From assembly GCA_002373205.1 (NCBI GenBank), contig DFJV01000122.1:1-25159 (forward strand): a stretch of DNA of 25,159 nucleotides, given 5' to 3'. Position 1 is the first letter of the stretch; each line of letters begins with the position of its first letter. The notes under the pieces are model-generated. The model saw nothing but the letters and a program-made list of their open reading frames with translations. It made no database searches and was not told where the DNA came from. The translations under genes were made by a program, and so were the position numbers. Below are positions 7,629 to 15,326 of the stretch, piece after piece. This stretch comes from Treponema sp. UBA3662 (lineage in GTDB: Bacteria > Spirochaetota > Spirochaetia > Treponematales > Treponemataceae).

Positions 7629-8238
7629 TTTACTAGGAAATCCTGATTCTTTTTTGCAGCAGGGTACGGAAAGGCCTGCAGAAGATTTTTCATCTGCAGA
7701 AGACCAGTCTCCCGACATACCTCCAGCTGAACTTGATTCCGTTGAAGTTACAAATGCGGATCTTGAGCGCTACAAAAAGCAGCTGGCAAAATTCGGCATT
7801 TTTTCACTGATTTTGGTAGCATGCATGGCTTTTCTGATTCTATTCTCGCTTATTGCCCGAAACTCTTGGCAGCAGGGGCTTAGGGGACAGGTACAAGAAT
7901 GTTTTGCCTCCCATGGCAAAAAGGTAAGCGTTCACGAGGGCGACAAATTACGCTCAGTCTTTTCCGTAAGCGCAGCTTCATTCAAGGTGGATGGACTGGA
8001 AAAAGACTGCCACGCGGTAATCATAAGGATAACAACGCTATACGGCCCTGTTGCGGCTTTGTACACCTGTACTGATGACGAATTCCACGAAGTTCAGTTT
8101 GTTGATTTCTTAAAATTGAGCCCCAAAGTTTCCCAGGCAGTTAAAAATTCATCTCTAAATTCTCAGATTGCATACTGGGAAAAAGCAATCCCAAAAATCG
8201 TACAGTCTGGTATGGCGGAGGCAAACAATGAAAACTAA
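7621..8238 (+). CDS. rnfG: RnfG-position single-pass membrane protein
   Basis: 205 aa from the ATG at 7621, which has AGAGG six bases upstream; a TTG at 7615 is less likely. An acidic cytoplasmic tail of about 56 residues precedes a single membrane segment (about 57-79), followed by a periplasmic domain of about 125 residues. Position between rnfD and rnfE, length and topology are those of RnfG, and ITTLYGPVAALYTC faintly resembles the FMN-binding domain. The covalent-FMN motif (S/T-G-A-T-x-T) expected near the C-terminus is absent; that region reads LSPKVSQAVKNSSLNSQ. The long N-terminal tail is also atypical. The assignment to RnfG is mainly by context. Confidence 0.65.
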   Translation: MSDLLGNPDSFLQQGTERPAEDFSSAEDQSPDIPPAELDSVEVTNADLERYKKQLAKFGIFSLILVACMAFLILFSLIARNSWQQGLRGQVQECFASHGKKVSVHEGDKLRSVFSVSAASFKVDGLEKDCHAVIIRITTLYGPVAALYTCTDDEFHEVQFVDFLKLSPKVSQAVKNSSLNSQIAYWEKAIPKIVQSGMAEANNEN

Positions 8239-8860
8239 GAGAAACATATATTCATTTTTAACAGCGTCACTTGCACTTCTTGTACCTTCACCGGGACGCT
8301 TTGCCTATGGAATTACCCTGCTTTTTATGCTCAACCTGCTCATGCTTGCGGGAACACTCTTTAAGCATCTGGTAAAGAGCCTTGGACTGGATGACCTTCT
8401 GCCGGTACTGCTTGCGGTATTCCTTATGACAATATCCGTTATATTCAAGCAGATTGTCATAATCATGTCTCCGCTAACAGCCCTAACGCTGGGTTTTATA
8501 ATCTACATGCCTGCCGTATCTTCATTCCTTATAGGAAACCTTTACAGCCAGGATTCGGACAGCATAAGCCAGAACCTGCAAATGAACATGAAGGAAAGCC
8601 TTATGTTCAGCATCTTTGCCCTTGCAGTATTCCTCTTCCGCGACATATTCGGCTACGGTACAATTTCTTTGCCGGCCGCATCGGGACTTGTGGAGATTCC
8701 ACTTGCAAAAGTAAAGGAAGGCGGTTTTTACCCCGGCATTTTCTGGGCAACAATTCCAGGTGCGCTTGTGATTATTGCGCTAAGCCTGGCTTTCTACGTG
8801 CACGTATTAGCAAAATTCAATCTTATAAAAGAGCAGGAGGAAAGCAATGCAAATGCTTAG
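8228..8860 (+). CDS. rnfE: RnfE-like membrane subunit lacking all cysteines
   Basis: 210 aa, about six membrane segments. The ATG at 8228 follows GGAGG by six bases; a longer frame from a TTG at 8168 lies inside the preceding gene and is rejected. Family landmarks: LLVPSPG (17-23) aligns with the canonical GLCP segment and RDIFGYGT (138-145) with the conserved R-E-I-L-G-x-G-T. In Rnf/Nqr, RnfE and RnfA each give cysteines within the membrane to a shared iron-sulphur cluster. Here the first is replaced by V19, the second falls in IIYMPAVSS (91-99), and the protein has no cysteine at all. It overlaps the previous gene by 11 bases and the next by 14. Confidence 0.78.
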   Translation: MKTKRNIYSFLTASLALLVPSPGRFAYGITLLFMLNLLMLAGTLFKHLVKSLGLDDLLPVLLAVFLMTISVIFKQIVIIMSPLTALTLGFIIYMPAVSSFLIGNLYSQDSDSISQNLQMNMKESLMFSIFALAVFLFRDIFGYGTISLPAASGLVEIPLAKVKEGGFYPGIFWATIPGALVIIALSLAFYVHVLAKFNLIKEQEESNANA

Positions 8861-9422
8861 GGATTTTTTCTTTTACGCTCTTTATTCTTCAGCCGTACTG
8901 GTTTACGGAATAGGACTTAACAGAGCCGTCCTCATGAGTAAAAAACCGCGTTTCCTTATCTGGGACTGCATAAAGATGCTAATCGCGGTAAGCTCTTCGG
9001 TTTCACTTTCTTATCTGGTCGTTTCAAAGTGCCTGTGCAGCGTTGGCTTGGCGGAACTTTACCCCTTCGTTGCAGTGCTCATCTTTTCTGCCATCTCCGT
9101 CTTTATAGAAGCCATCGTTAGGATTACTGCAAAAATAAGCATGGCGGAATACACTGTTTCCATGCTCAGCATACTTCTTTCGCTGAACGAAAGCCTTTCC
9201 CTTTCCCAGTGCGTACTAAAGGCCTGCTTCTGCATCATAGGATTTTACCTTTGCATACCGCTTTTTTTCGCAATCAGAAAGAGGGTGGAACTTTCAAGTC
9301 CTTCACAGGATTTTAAGAATTTAAGCCTTGTGTTCATAAGCATTGCAATCCTTATGCTGCTTCTCCTTACCGTGAACGTGTCATGGCTTAACCCGCAGAT
9401 TTTTTCGGAGGTGAACAATTGA
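8847..9422 (+). CDS. rnfA: RnfA-like membrane subunit without the cluster cysteines
   Basis: 191 aa with about six hydrophobic segments, the usual RnfA length. AGGAGG lies six bases before the ATG. Alignment by eye: GIGLNRAVLMSKK (21-33) against canonical GICPFLGVSKK, and FIEAIVRITAKISMAEY against FVEM...SPxLY, followed by a stretch where the TTNCAVLG segment should be but SLNESLSLS (112-120) stands. Both cluster-binding cysteines are therefore missing, with Ser116 at the likely second position. Other cysteines (41, 62, 64, 122, 127, 129, 136) are in different places. Its TGA overlaps the TTG start of the next gene by four bases. Confidence 0.75.
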   Translation: MQMLRDFFFYALYSSAVLVYGIGLNRAVLMSKKPRFLIWDCIKMLIAVSSSVSLSYLVVSKCLCSVGLAELYPFVAVLIFSAISVFIEAIVRITAKISMAEYTVSMLSILLSLNESLSLSQCVLKACFCIIGFYLCIPLFFAIRKRVELSSPSQDFKNLSLVFISIAILMLLLLTVNVSWLNPQIFSEVNN

Positions 9423-9760
9423 TAGTTTCTATATTACTTTTGTTTCTTTTGATTTTTATAAGCGCAGCGGTTCTTTTCTTTCTCTTTATAAGCCTTTTGC
9501 CATCACTTAAGGCCCAGAAAATAAATGCAAAGGATCCAATGTTCTCCAAGGAAGAAGTGGACGCAATCCTACGCTATGATGACTTTAAGTGGGCAAAGAC
9601 CGGCAGCAAGACTGCAATCTATACAAAGGAACAGCTTATAAGCGTTCTTGGCGGAGAGGAAGCCCCGGAGGAATTATCGTCAATAAGCAAAAATATTGAG
9701 GAAAAAGACTTCCAATTCTGGAAAAAGTGCTATACAATGCTCAAAGGGAAGCAAGAATAG
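9419..9760 (+). CDS. Small membrane protein in the rnfB position
   Basis: 113 aa with one N-terminal hydrophobic segment (about 2-27) and a charged cytoplasmic part of about 85 residues. The start is TTG, supported by GGAGGTG five bases upstream; it shares four bases with the rnfA stop. In rnfCDGEAB operons this place belongs to RnfB, an iron-sulphur protein with many cysteines. This protein is far shorter and has a single cysteine (in KKCYTML), so it cannot carry RnfB's clusters. The membrane anchor and the KINAKDPMFSKEEVDAIL segment loosely recall the RnfB N-terminus, so it could be a truncated relative, or an unrelated assembly or scaffold protein. Confidence 0.7.
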   Translation: MIVSILLLFLLIFISAAVLFFLFISLLPSLKAQKINAKDPMFSKEEVDAILRYDDFKWAKTGSKTAIYTKEQLISVLGGEEAPEELSSISKNIEEKDFQFWKKCYTMLKGKQE

Positions 9761-9803
9761 CTTTTTATAAGAAATGCCGTAGTGGGGAAGCATATTAAAA
9801 AGT

Positions 9804-11813
9804 ATGGGTATTTTAAATATTTGCATGGAACTGTCCTTTAAAGACGATGGGGCCTTGTCTGATTCTGAGTGGGAAAACAATTACCAGACAATGCTAAAAA
9901 AGTTCCTTACATTTCTATATTCTCATCCAAAGATTCCTTTCGCATTTTCGTTTACTGGTCTCCAGCTTGAATTTTTGCAGTCCGTCCATCCGGAGGCCAT
10001 GGAAATTTTCAGCGAGATAACAAGCCGCAAGCAGGGTGAAGTTTTAGGAGGGGGCTTCTACACACCAGTCTTCCCACTTCTTTTTCCCGTAGACAGAAGC
10101 GGCCAGATAGAAAAAATGAATGCCGCAGTAAGAATGGGCATTGGAAAAAAGCCGCGCGGCATGACCCTTTTAAAAAGCATCTGGGAACCAGCTCTTATCA
10201 TAACCTGCCAGTCATGCGGAATAGAGTACATTCTGCTCGACGCAAGCCTTATTCCTGGCATTACGCCTTCAGAAAAGAATTCTTTCCTGCCTTTTATAAC
10301 AAGTATGCAGGGAAAGACTCTAAAGGTAATCCCCATTCAGAATGAGCTCAAGCCTCAGCCCGGAAAAAGCGCATCCTTATGGATTGAAAACCTGGAGAAA
10401 AAATCACAGGCACAAAATTCAACCTTGCCAACGATAGTTTCCATGTCGTTTTCTCTAAAAGAAATCAGCGCTTTGCTGAATTCCGGTTTTTTTGAGGAAT
10501 TGAACTCCCTTGTTACAGAAAAAAAACTTGAATCTTCCCAGTTGAATCTACCTCAGCTCTATCTAAAATCTGCGCGAGAATATTCAAGTGCATATATTCC
10601 CTCTGGCATGTCGGAAAACCTTTCCCGCTGGGCAAAAAAAAGGTACGTCAGTTCAAACAGCAACTTGTTCGGCCGCACCTTTTACGACTACCTTAACGTC
10701 TATCCCATGGTAAAGCAGCTCTATGACCGCATAATGTACATGAGCATGCTAATTTCCCAGACCCACGGAGCAGACAAAATCCGAAAGAGGGCCGCACAGG
10801 AAAAACTTTGGGAAGCAGAATCAGGCTTCAACTTTATCTGTTGCAGTACAGGTCTTCCTGCTCCTGCGCAAAAAATCCAGCATGCATTCAGATTGCTTAA
10901 TGAGGCGGAAAAATTTGTCCGTGAAAGCAAGGAATTCAGGGAATCCGTTACAAGCTATGACTACAATGCCGACGGTTTGAATGAATATGTGTGCCAGATG
11001 GAAAAATACCATGCAATAATTACGCCAAGGGGCGGTCAGATTGCAGAACTGGACCTTGTAAATTCAGGCTCCAACTATGCCGCAAACTATTCGCGTATCA
11101 AGCAGTTTGACTCAGCAGATGACTCCTACAACCGTGGTATTTTTGTTGAACACCTTTTTGAAAACAAGGATTTTGATGATTTTCTAGACTTTAAGCCAAT
11201 AAAAAACGACTGTTTCTGCAATTCAATTTTTTCAGAGGTAAAATTCGACGGAAAAAGAAGGGAACTTCAGCTGGAATCAAAGGCACTTTATTCTTCCCTA
11301 AAGGTGCCTGTAAAACTGTGCAAGAACTACATCATCACTTCTAACGGTTTTATCGTTCAGTATATCCTAAAGAACGAAAGTCCTTTCCCGGTAAAAGGAG
11401 TTTTTGCCGTAGAGATGAATTTTGCAAAGACAGATTTTTCCTGCAAGACTGGCTCTTCCAAGCAAAAAGAAGGTCAATACGGTGCAGAAATGATTTTTAG
11501 GGGAAGCAAGCAGAACATTCCGACCGGAACACCTTTCCACGCAAAAAATTCTGCTGAACATGGGGGACTTTCCCTTTTGCAAATTACAGACAATCCGGAA
11601 AAGACGCTCCTTCTCTTTGAGCCAAATGAAGAATCCGGTTTCCTGCTGAACACAATAAACTTCAACGACCGCACAAATCCAGAAAGCAAGGTTCTTGATT
11701 CATCCACGCTGTCTGTCCAGTTCTACTGGGAAATAGACATGGCACCTGCCAGAGCAATGGAAAAAACAATAAACCTTAGCATAATATCGCAAAAGAAAAA
11801 GAGCGGTTTCTAG
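9804..11813 (+). CDS. GH57-like (amylase/4-alpha-glucanotransferase family) protein, probably inactive
   Basis: 669 aa, no signal peptide. The N-terminal barrel matches GH57 glucanotransferases: IPFAFSFTGLQLEFLQ (44-59), QGEVLGGGFYTPVFPLL (77-93) and KSIWEPALI followed by CGIEYILLDASLI. The C-terminal half (about 390-660) fits the beta-rich domain of the same family (DUF1926-like, ITPRGGQIAELDL). Key catalytic positions look lost. The HxHQP motif is replaced by CMELSF near 7-12. The nucleophile Glu of the W-L-x-E-R-V-W-x-P region is Lys124 (TLLKSIWEP, 121-129). The acidic fourth region reads SMSFSLKE near 213-220. It lies 43 bases after the small membrane protein gene on the same strand and may belong to that operon. 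A binding or regulatory role is inference. Confidence 0.78.
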   Translation: MGILNICMELSFKDDGALSDSEWENNYQTMLKKFLTFLYSHPKIPFAFSFTGLQLEFLQSVHPEAMEIFSEITSRKQGEVLGGGFYTPVFPLLFPVDRSGQIEKMNAAVRMGIGKKPRGMTLLKSIWEPALIITCQSCGIEYILLDASLIPGITPSEKNSFLPFITSMQGKTLKVIPIQNELKPQPGKSASLWIENLEKKSQAQNSTLPTIVSMSFSLKEISALLNSGFFEELNSLVTEKKLESSQLNLPQLYLKSAREYSSAYIPSGMSENLSRWAKKRYVSSNSNLFGRTFYDYLNVYPMVKQLYDRIMYMSMLISQTHGADKIRKRAAQEKLWEAESGFNFICCSTGLPAPAQKIQHAFRLLNEAEKFVRESKEFRESVTSYDYNADGLNEYVCQMEKYHAIITPRGGQIAELDLVNSGSNYAANYSRIKQFDSADDSYNRGIFVEHLFENKDFDDFLDFKPIKNDCFCNSIFSEVKFDGKRRELQLESKALYSSLKVPVKLCKNYIITSNGFIVQYILKNESPFPVKGVFAVEMNFAKTDFSCKTGSSKQKEGQYGAEMIFRGSKQNIPTGTPFHAKNSAEHGGLSLLQITDNPEKTLLLFEPNEESGFLLNTINFNDRTNPESKVLDSSTLSVQFYWEIDMAPARAMEKTINLSIISQKKKSGF

Positions 11814-11833
11814 CGGCAGCCTATTATCAGAAC

Positions 11834-12952
11834 CTATCTACCGTGAAGCTTCTTTAGTGCCTTTTTGTGCCACCAAGCCCTTAGCCTTTCTGCGGCAATG
11901 TACAAATTGTATGCGGACAAAAGCTTTACGTCATAGCTTCCGGGTCTGTGGACTATTGCACCGCCAAAGCCTGTCTTAAATAGGTAAAGCCCGTGCATGG
12001 GGTGCTTTTCGTCTGCGGCGGGAGGCATTCCGTAAAAGTCATAGACAGGGCATCCTGCCTTCTTTGCATCCTGGATTGCGGTCCACTGCAAGAGGTAGGC
12101 CGGCATAAGGTTGCGCTTTATGTTTCCGCTTGCACCGTAAAGATAGACTGCTTCCCTGGGGCAGAAAAGGGTTATTATTCCCGCAAGATAGTCATCCTCA
12201 TGCTTTGCAAGGTAGAGGGTTATTAGAGGCCGCTTTTCGGAAGAGGGGCATCCACGCTTAAGCAAATCGATGTAGTAAGACTTGTTGTGGAAGCTTACAC
12301 CGTCGCGCTTGCTTGTCTGTTCAAAGAGGGCGTAGAACTGGTCAAATGCTGCCTCAAAGTCAGAATCTGTAGCAAAATGCCTTGTTACCTTTACGTCTTT
12401 TTTTGCGGCCAACCTAATGTTGTAGCGCCACTTGCTCTTCATTGCGCCAAGAATTTCATCTTCCGTCTTGTCCAGAGAAAGAATTGTCGTGTCCGGCGGC
12501 TGAATTGCAACTGGGGCTCTTTTTACGTTTATGCCTTTGCAAATGCTGTCTGCCTTCTTGTTCCATTCGTCCCGCTCTTCGCAGCTTGCAAAATCAACAG
12601 CCGGGTCAAAGCGCACGCAGATTGTGTTCTTTGGAAGGTAGGGCTTTACGGCTTTTGCAATTGCTTCAAGTGATGAAAGGAATTCCTTTTGTATGGAAAG
12701 CTTGTCTTCTGCAGCAGGGTATTCTGGTGCCATTGGAACGTAGGCTATGCTGAATTTCTTTACCTTAAGCGAAAACTGCCTTACAAGAACAGTCAGCAGC
12801 TTTTCTGAGCCCAATTCATCAAAAGGAATTTCACTTTGGGAATGAATGGGGGTGTAGGAAGAGCCTTCTGCCTTAAAATAGTAAGGCTTCCATCCGTGCT
12901 CCCCCTTAAAAGAGGCCCAGAATTCAGTCTGCAAAAATCTTAGGGGCATCAT
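11834..12952 (-). CDS. FemAB/FemX-family aminoacyltransferase (peptidoglycan bridge)
   Basis: 372 aa cytoplasmic protein made of two GNAT-like halves. FLQTEFWASFKGEHGWKP at the start, GAMKSKWRYNIRLAAKKDV in the middle and YDFYGMPP...GLYLFKTGFGGAIVHRPGSYD near the end are typical of enzymes that transfer amino acids from aminoacyl-tRNA to lipid II. The amino acid used is not readable. It directly follows metG (four bases between the metG stop and the first ATG), and the only ribosome binding site candidate is GGAG inside the metG end, so it is probably co-transcribed and coupled. An ATG one codon later is an equal start. It converges on the GH57-like gene with 20 bases between and no clear terminator. 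Confidence 0.85.
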   Translation of the reverse strand: MMPLRFLQTEFWASFKGEHGWKPYYFKAEGSSYTPIHSQSEIPFDELGSEKLLTVLVRQFSLKVKKFSIAYVPMAPEYPAAEDKLSIQKEFLSSLEAIAKAVKPYLPKNTICVRFDPAVDFASCEERDEWNKKADSICKGINVKRAPVAIQPPDTTILSLDKTEDEILGAMKSKWRYNIRLAAKKDVKVTRHFATDSDFEAAFDQFYALFEQTSKRDGVSFHNKSYYIDLLKRGCPSSEKRPLITLYLAKHEDDYLAGIITLFCPREAVYLYGASGNIKRNLMPAYLLQWTAIQDAKKAGCPVYDFYGMPPAADEKHPMHGLYLFKTGFGGAIVHRPGSYDVKLLSAYNLYIAAERLRAWWHKKALKKLHGR

Positions 12953-12956
12953 AAAA

Positions 12957-15269
12957 TCAGTTTACTCCGCCGTTCTTTGCATGCACAGTTTCAAGAGCCT
13001 TTCCCTTTGCGGTAAGCTTTTTTCCTGCAATCTGAACGCTGCCGTCAACCACGTTTATCTGAACCTTAAAGAAATCATCAGCAGAAATTTGTTCGGGCTT
13101 TGCAGCTTCTTCTGAAGCACCTTCAAGAATTACCTTTGTTCCCGGAGCTGCCCAAGGAGCTTCAAGCGGTTCAACGCAAGCCTTTCCGTTTTCGTCCGTG
13201 TAGTCCGCTGCAAGAAGCATTCCGTGGCTTTCTACACCGCGCATGGTACGGGGTGCAAGGTTTGCGGCAAGGATTATGTGCTTTCCAAGAAGGTCTTCCG
13301 GCTTAAGGTATTCGCGGAGGCCAGACTGGATTATGCGGTCACTTCCGCTTCCGTCGTCAAGGTGCTCAATATAAAGCTTTTCTCCCTCAGGATTGTTTTC
13401 CACCTTGGTTATCTTTGCAACCTTAAGCTCTATCTTTTCATTAAAGAATGCGGCCTGGTCAGCGGCAAGTTCAACAGCCTCTTTCTTCTGCTTTTTTGCC
13501 TTTGGCTTTGACTTGTCATCCTGCTTGCGGTCTTTCTGGCTTCCTGCATATTTTTCGCGGAAAGCATCTGCTGATTTCTGGTCGAGCGGGGTAAAGTAAA
13601 CTGCAGTTGAACCTACGGAAATAAGGCCTTCTGTCTGCCCCAAATTGCTCCAGTTGAGTCCTCCGCTAACAGCTTCTTCACCAAACTTTGGCTCGCTTAT
13701 CTTGCAGCCAAGGTAGGAAAGGATTGTCTCCGTAAACTGCGGCATGTAGGGGTGGGCCATAATCATAAGGTCCTTTATCATGTAGCAAAGGTTGTGAATA
13801 AGCTTTGCGGCCTTTTCCGGGTCTTCAGTGCGGGTCTTCCAAGGTTCACCGTCCTGGAAAGCCTTGTTTCCAATGTCTGAAATCTGGAAAATCTGGTGGA
13901 AGGCATCCTTCAAATTTGCCCATTCAAGGTTTTCCGTAATTTTTGCTTCCAAATTACGGATTTTTGCCCACATTTCTTCATCAACAGGGGCACCGGGAAT
14001 TTTTCCCTCATAATACTTTGTTACGAACAAAAGAGTGCGGTTAACAAGGTTGCCCAAGTTACCAATAAGCTCTCCGTTGTATTTTTCGCGGAATTCCTTC
14101 CATGTAAACTGATAGTCCTGCTTTTCCGGGCGGTTGTAGAAGATGTAGAACCTCCACGCATCCGCCTTTATGCCGCTTTCCTTGGCATCACTTCCAAAAA
14201 CGCCCACACCCTTGCTCTTGGAGAACTTACCGTCCTCGTAGTTAAGGTATTCAGTAGATGACATGTGGTAAAGCTTTGTCCAGTTGTGGCCTGAACCAAT
14301 GAGGCTGCAAGGGAAAACAACCGTGTGGAATGGAATATTGTCCTTTCCGATGAACTGGAACAAATCAACAGGAGCCTTTCCCTTTGCTTCCTCGCTTTCT
14401 TCGGGGAGCCACCAGCTCTTGTAGTCAAAAGAAGGCTTTCCGGCAGCCTTAAGTTCATCTGCCAGCTGCTTGGTAATAGAAATGTAGCCAATAGGAGCGT
14501 CAAACCATACGTAGAAGACTTTGTTCTCGTATCCGGGCTTTGGAACTGGAATTCCCCACTTTAAGTCGCGGGTTATGGCCCTTTCGTTAAGACCGTCGCG
14601 TATCCATGCCTTTGTAATATTGACCGCGTTTTCTGACCAGCGGCCGTCCTGGCTTGCCTTTATCATCCATTTGTCCAGATTCTGGCTGATTGCGGGAAGG
14701 TCAATATAAAGATGCTTTGTCTCGCGCACTTCCGGCGTGTTGGAGCAAGTGGAGCAGCGGGGTTCCTTTAGTTCAACAGGATCAAGGAGTGAGCCGCACT
14801 TTTCGCACTGGTCACCGCGGGCATCCTCGTAGCCACACTTTGGACAGGTTCCACGGACAAAACGGTCGGCAAGGAACATATTACAGTGTGTACAGAAGAG
14901 CTGCTTGTTTGTGTGTTCCTTGATATAGCCATTTTTGTCAAGGTCAAGGAAAATCTTCTGGGTTATTTCCGTACACTGCTCGTTGGATGTGCGGCCAAAT
15001 TTGTCAAATGCAATGCAGAACCACTTGTAAATTTCATCATGCTGGTTAAAGTAATAGTCGCAAAGTTCACGGGGAGTCTTTTTTTCTTCAATCGCCCTTG
15101 TCTCTGTTGCAGTACCGTATTCATCGGTTCCGCAGACATACATAGTCTCATAGCCACGGCTTCGGCAAAAGCGGGCAAAAACGTCTGCGCTAAGCATCTG
15201 GATTAAATTTCCAAGATGGGGAATATTGTTTACATAAGGTAATGCGGATGTAATTAATCTTCTATTCAT
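12957..15269 (-). CDS. metG: Methionyl-tRNA synthetase with C-terminal tRNA-binding domain
   Basis: 770 aa class I synthetase charging tRNA-Met. The HIGH-type motif is PHLGN (17-21) and the KMSKS-type motif KFSKS (348-352). Four Cys pairs for zinc knuckles lie at C126/C129, C142/C145, C155/C158 and C172/C175, the two-zinc MetRS form. A lysine-rich linker near 585-610 leads to an OB-fold EMAP/Trbp111-type domain (about 615-720, FFNEKIELKVAKITKVE... GMLLAAD) that helps bind tRNA or dimerise. The N-terminus MNRRLITSALPYVNNIPHLGN fits the family, so the ATG at 15269 is correct. It has no Shine-Dalgarno sequence and lies eight bases after a perfect -10 box. FemAB follows in the same transcript. 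Confidence 0.97.
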   Translation of the reverse strand: MNRRLITSALPYVNNIPHLGNLIQMLSADVFARFCRSRGYETMYVCGTDEYGTATETRAIEEKKTPRELCDYYFNQHDEIYKWFCIAFDKFGRTSNEQCTEITQKIFLDLDKNGYIKEHTNKQLFCTHCNMFLADRFVRGTCPKCGYEDARGDQCEKCGSLLDPVELKEPRCSTCSNTPEVRETKHLYIDLPAISQNLDKWMIKASQDGRWSENAVNITKAWIRDGLNERAITRDLKWGIPVPKPGYENKVFYVWFDAPIGYISITKQLADELKAAGKPSFDYKSWWLPEESEEAKGKAPVDLFQFIGKDNIPFHTVVFPCSLIGSGHNWTKLYHMSSTEYLNYEDGKFSKSKGVGVFGSDAKESGIKADAWRFYIFYNRPEKQDYQFTWKEFREKYNGELIGNLGNLVNRTLLFVTKYYEGKIPGAPVDEEMWAKIRNLEAKITENLEWANLKDAFHQIFQISDIGNKAFQDGEPWKTRTEDPEKAAKLIHNLCYMIKDLMIMAHPYMPQFTETILSYLGCKISEPKFGEEAVSGGLNWSNLGQTEGLISVGSTAVYFTPLDQKSADAFREKYAGSQKDRKQDDKSKPKAKKQKKEAVELAADQAAFFNEKIELKVAKITKVENNPEGEKLYIEHLDDGSGSDRIIQSGLREYLKPEDLLGKHIILAANLAPRTMRGVESHGMLLAADYTDENGKACVEPLEAPWAAPGTKVILEGASEEAAKPEQISADDFFKVQINVVDGSVQIAGKKLTAKGKALETVHAKNGGVN

Positions 15270-15277
15270 AGAAGGGT

Positions 15278-15306
15278 ATTATAGTTTGTTTTACCCATCT
15301 AGTCAA
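15278..15306 (-). promoter_or_regulatory. Strong sigma-70 promoter of metG
   Basis: On the minus strand TTGACT (15306-15301), a 17-base spacer and a perfect TATAAT (15283-15278). Eight pyrimidine-rich bases (acccttct) separate the -10 box from the ATG at 15269, leaving room for a leader of only zero to two bases. Confidence 0.75.
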
Positions 15307-15326
15307 TTAAGCGCCAAGCTCAAAAG

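Noticed and set aside
8168..8227. N-terminal extension of the RnfE-like protein from a TTG
   Set aside because: Lies inside the previous gene; the ATG at 8228 has GGAGG at the right distance and the family N-terminus begins there.
9419..9760. Annotation as RnfB
   Set aside because: One cysteine and 113 residues cannot provide RnfB's Fe-S clusters; position alone is not enough.
12287..14923. Antisense open frames over the FemAB and metG genes
   Set aside because: Mirror images of strongly conserved genes; no motifs of their own and no ribosome binding sites.
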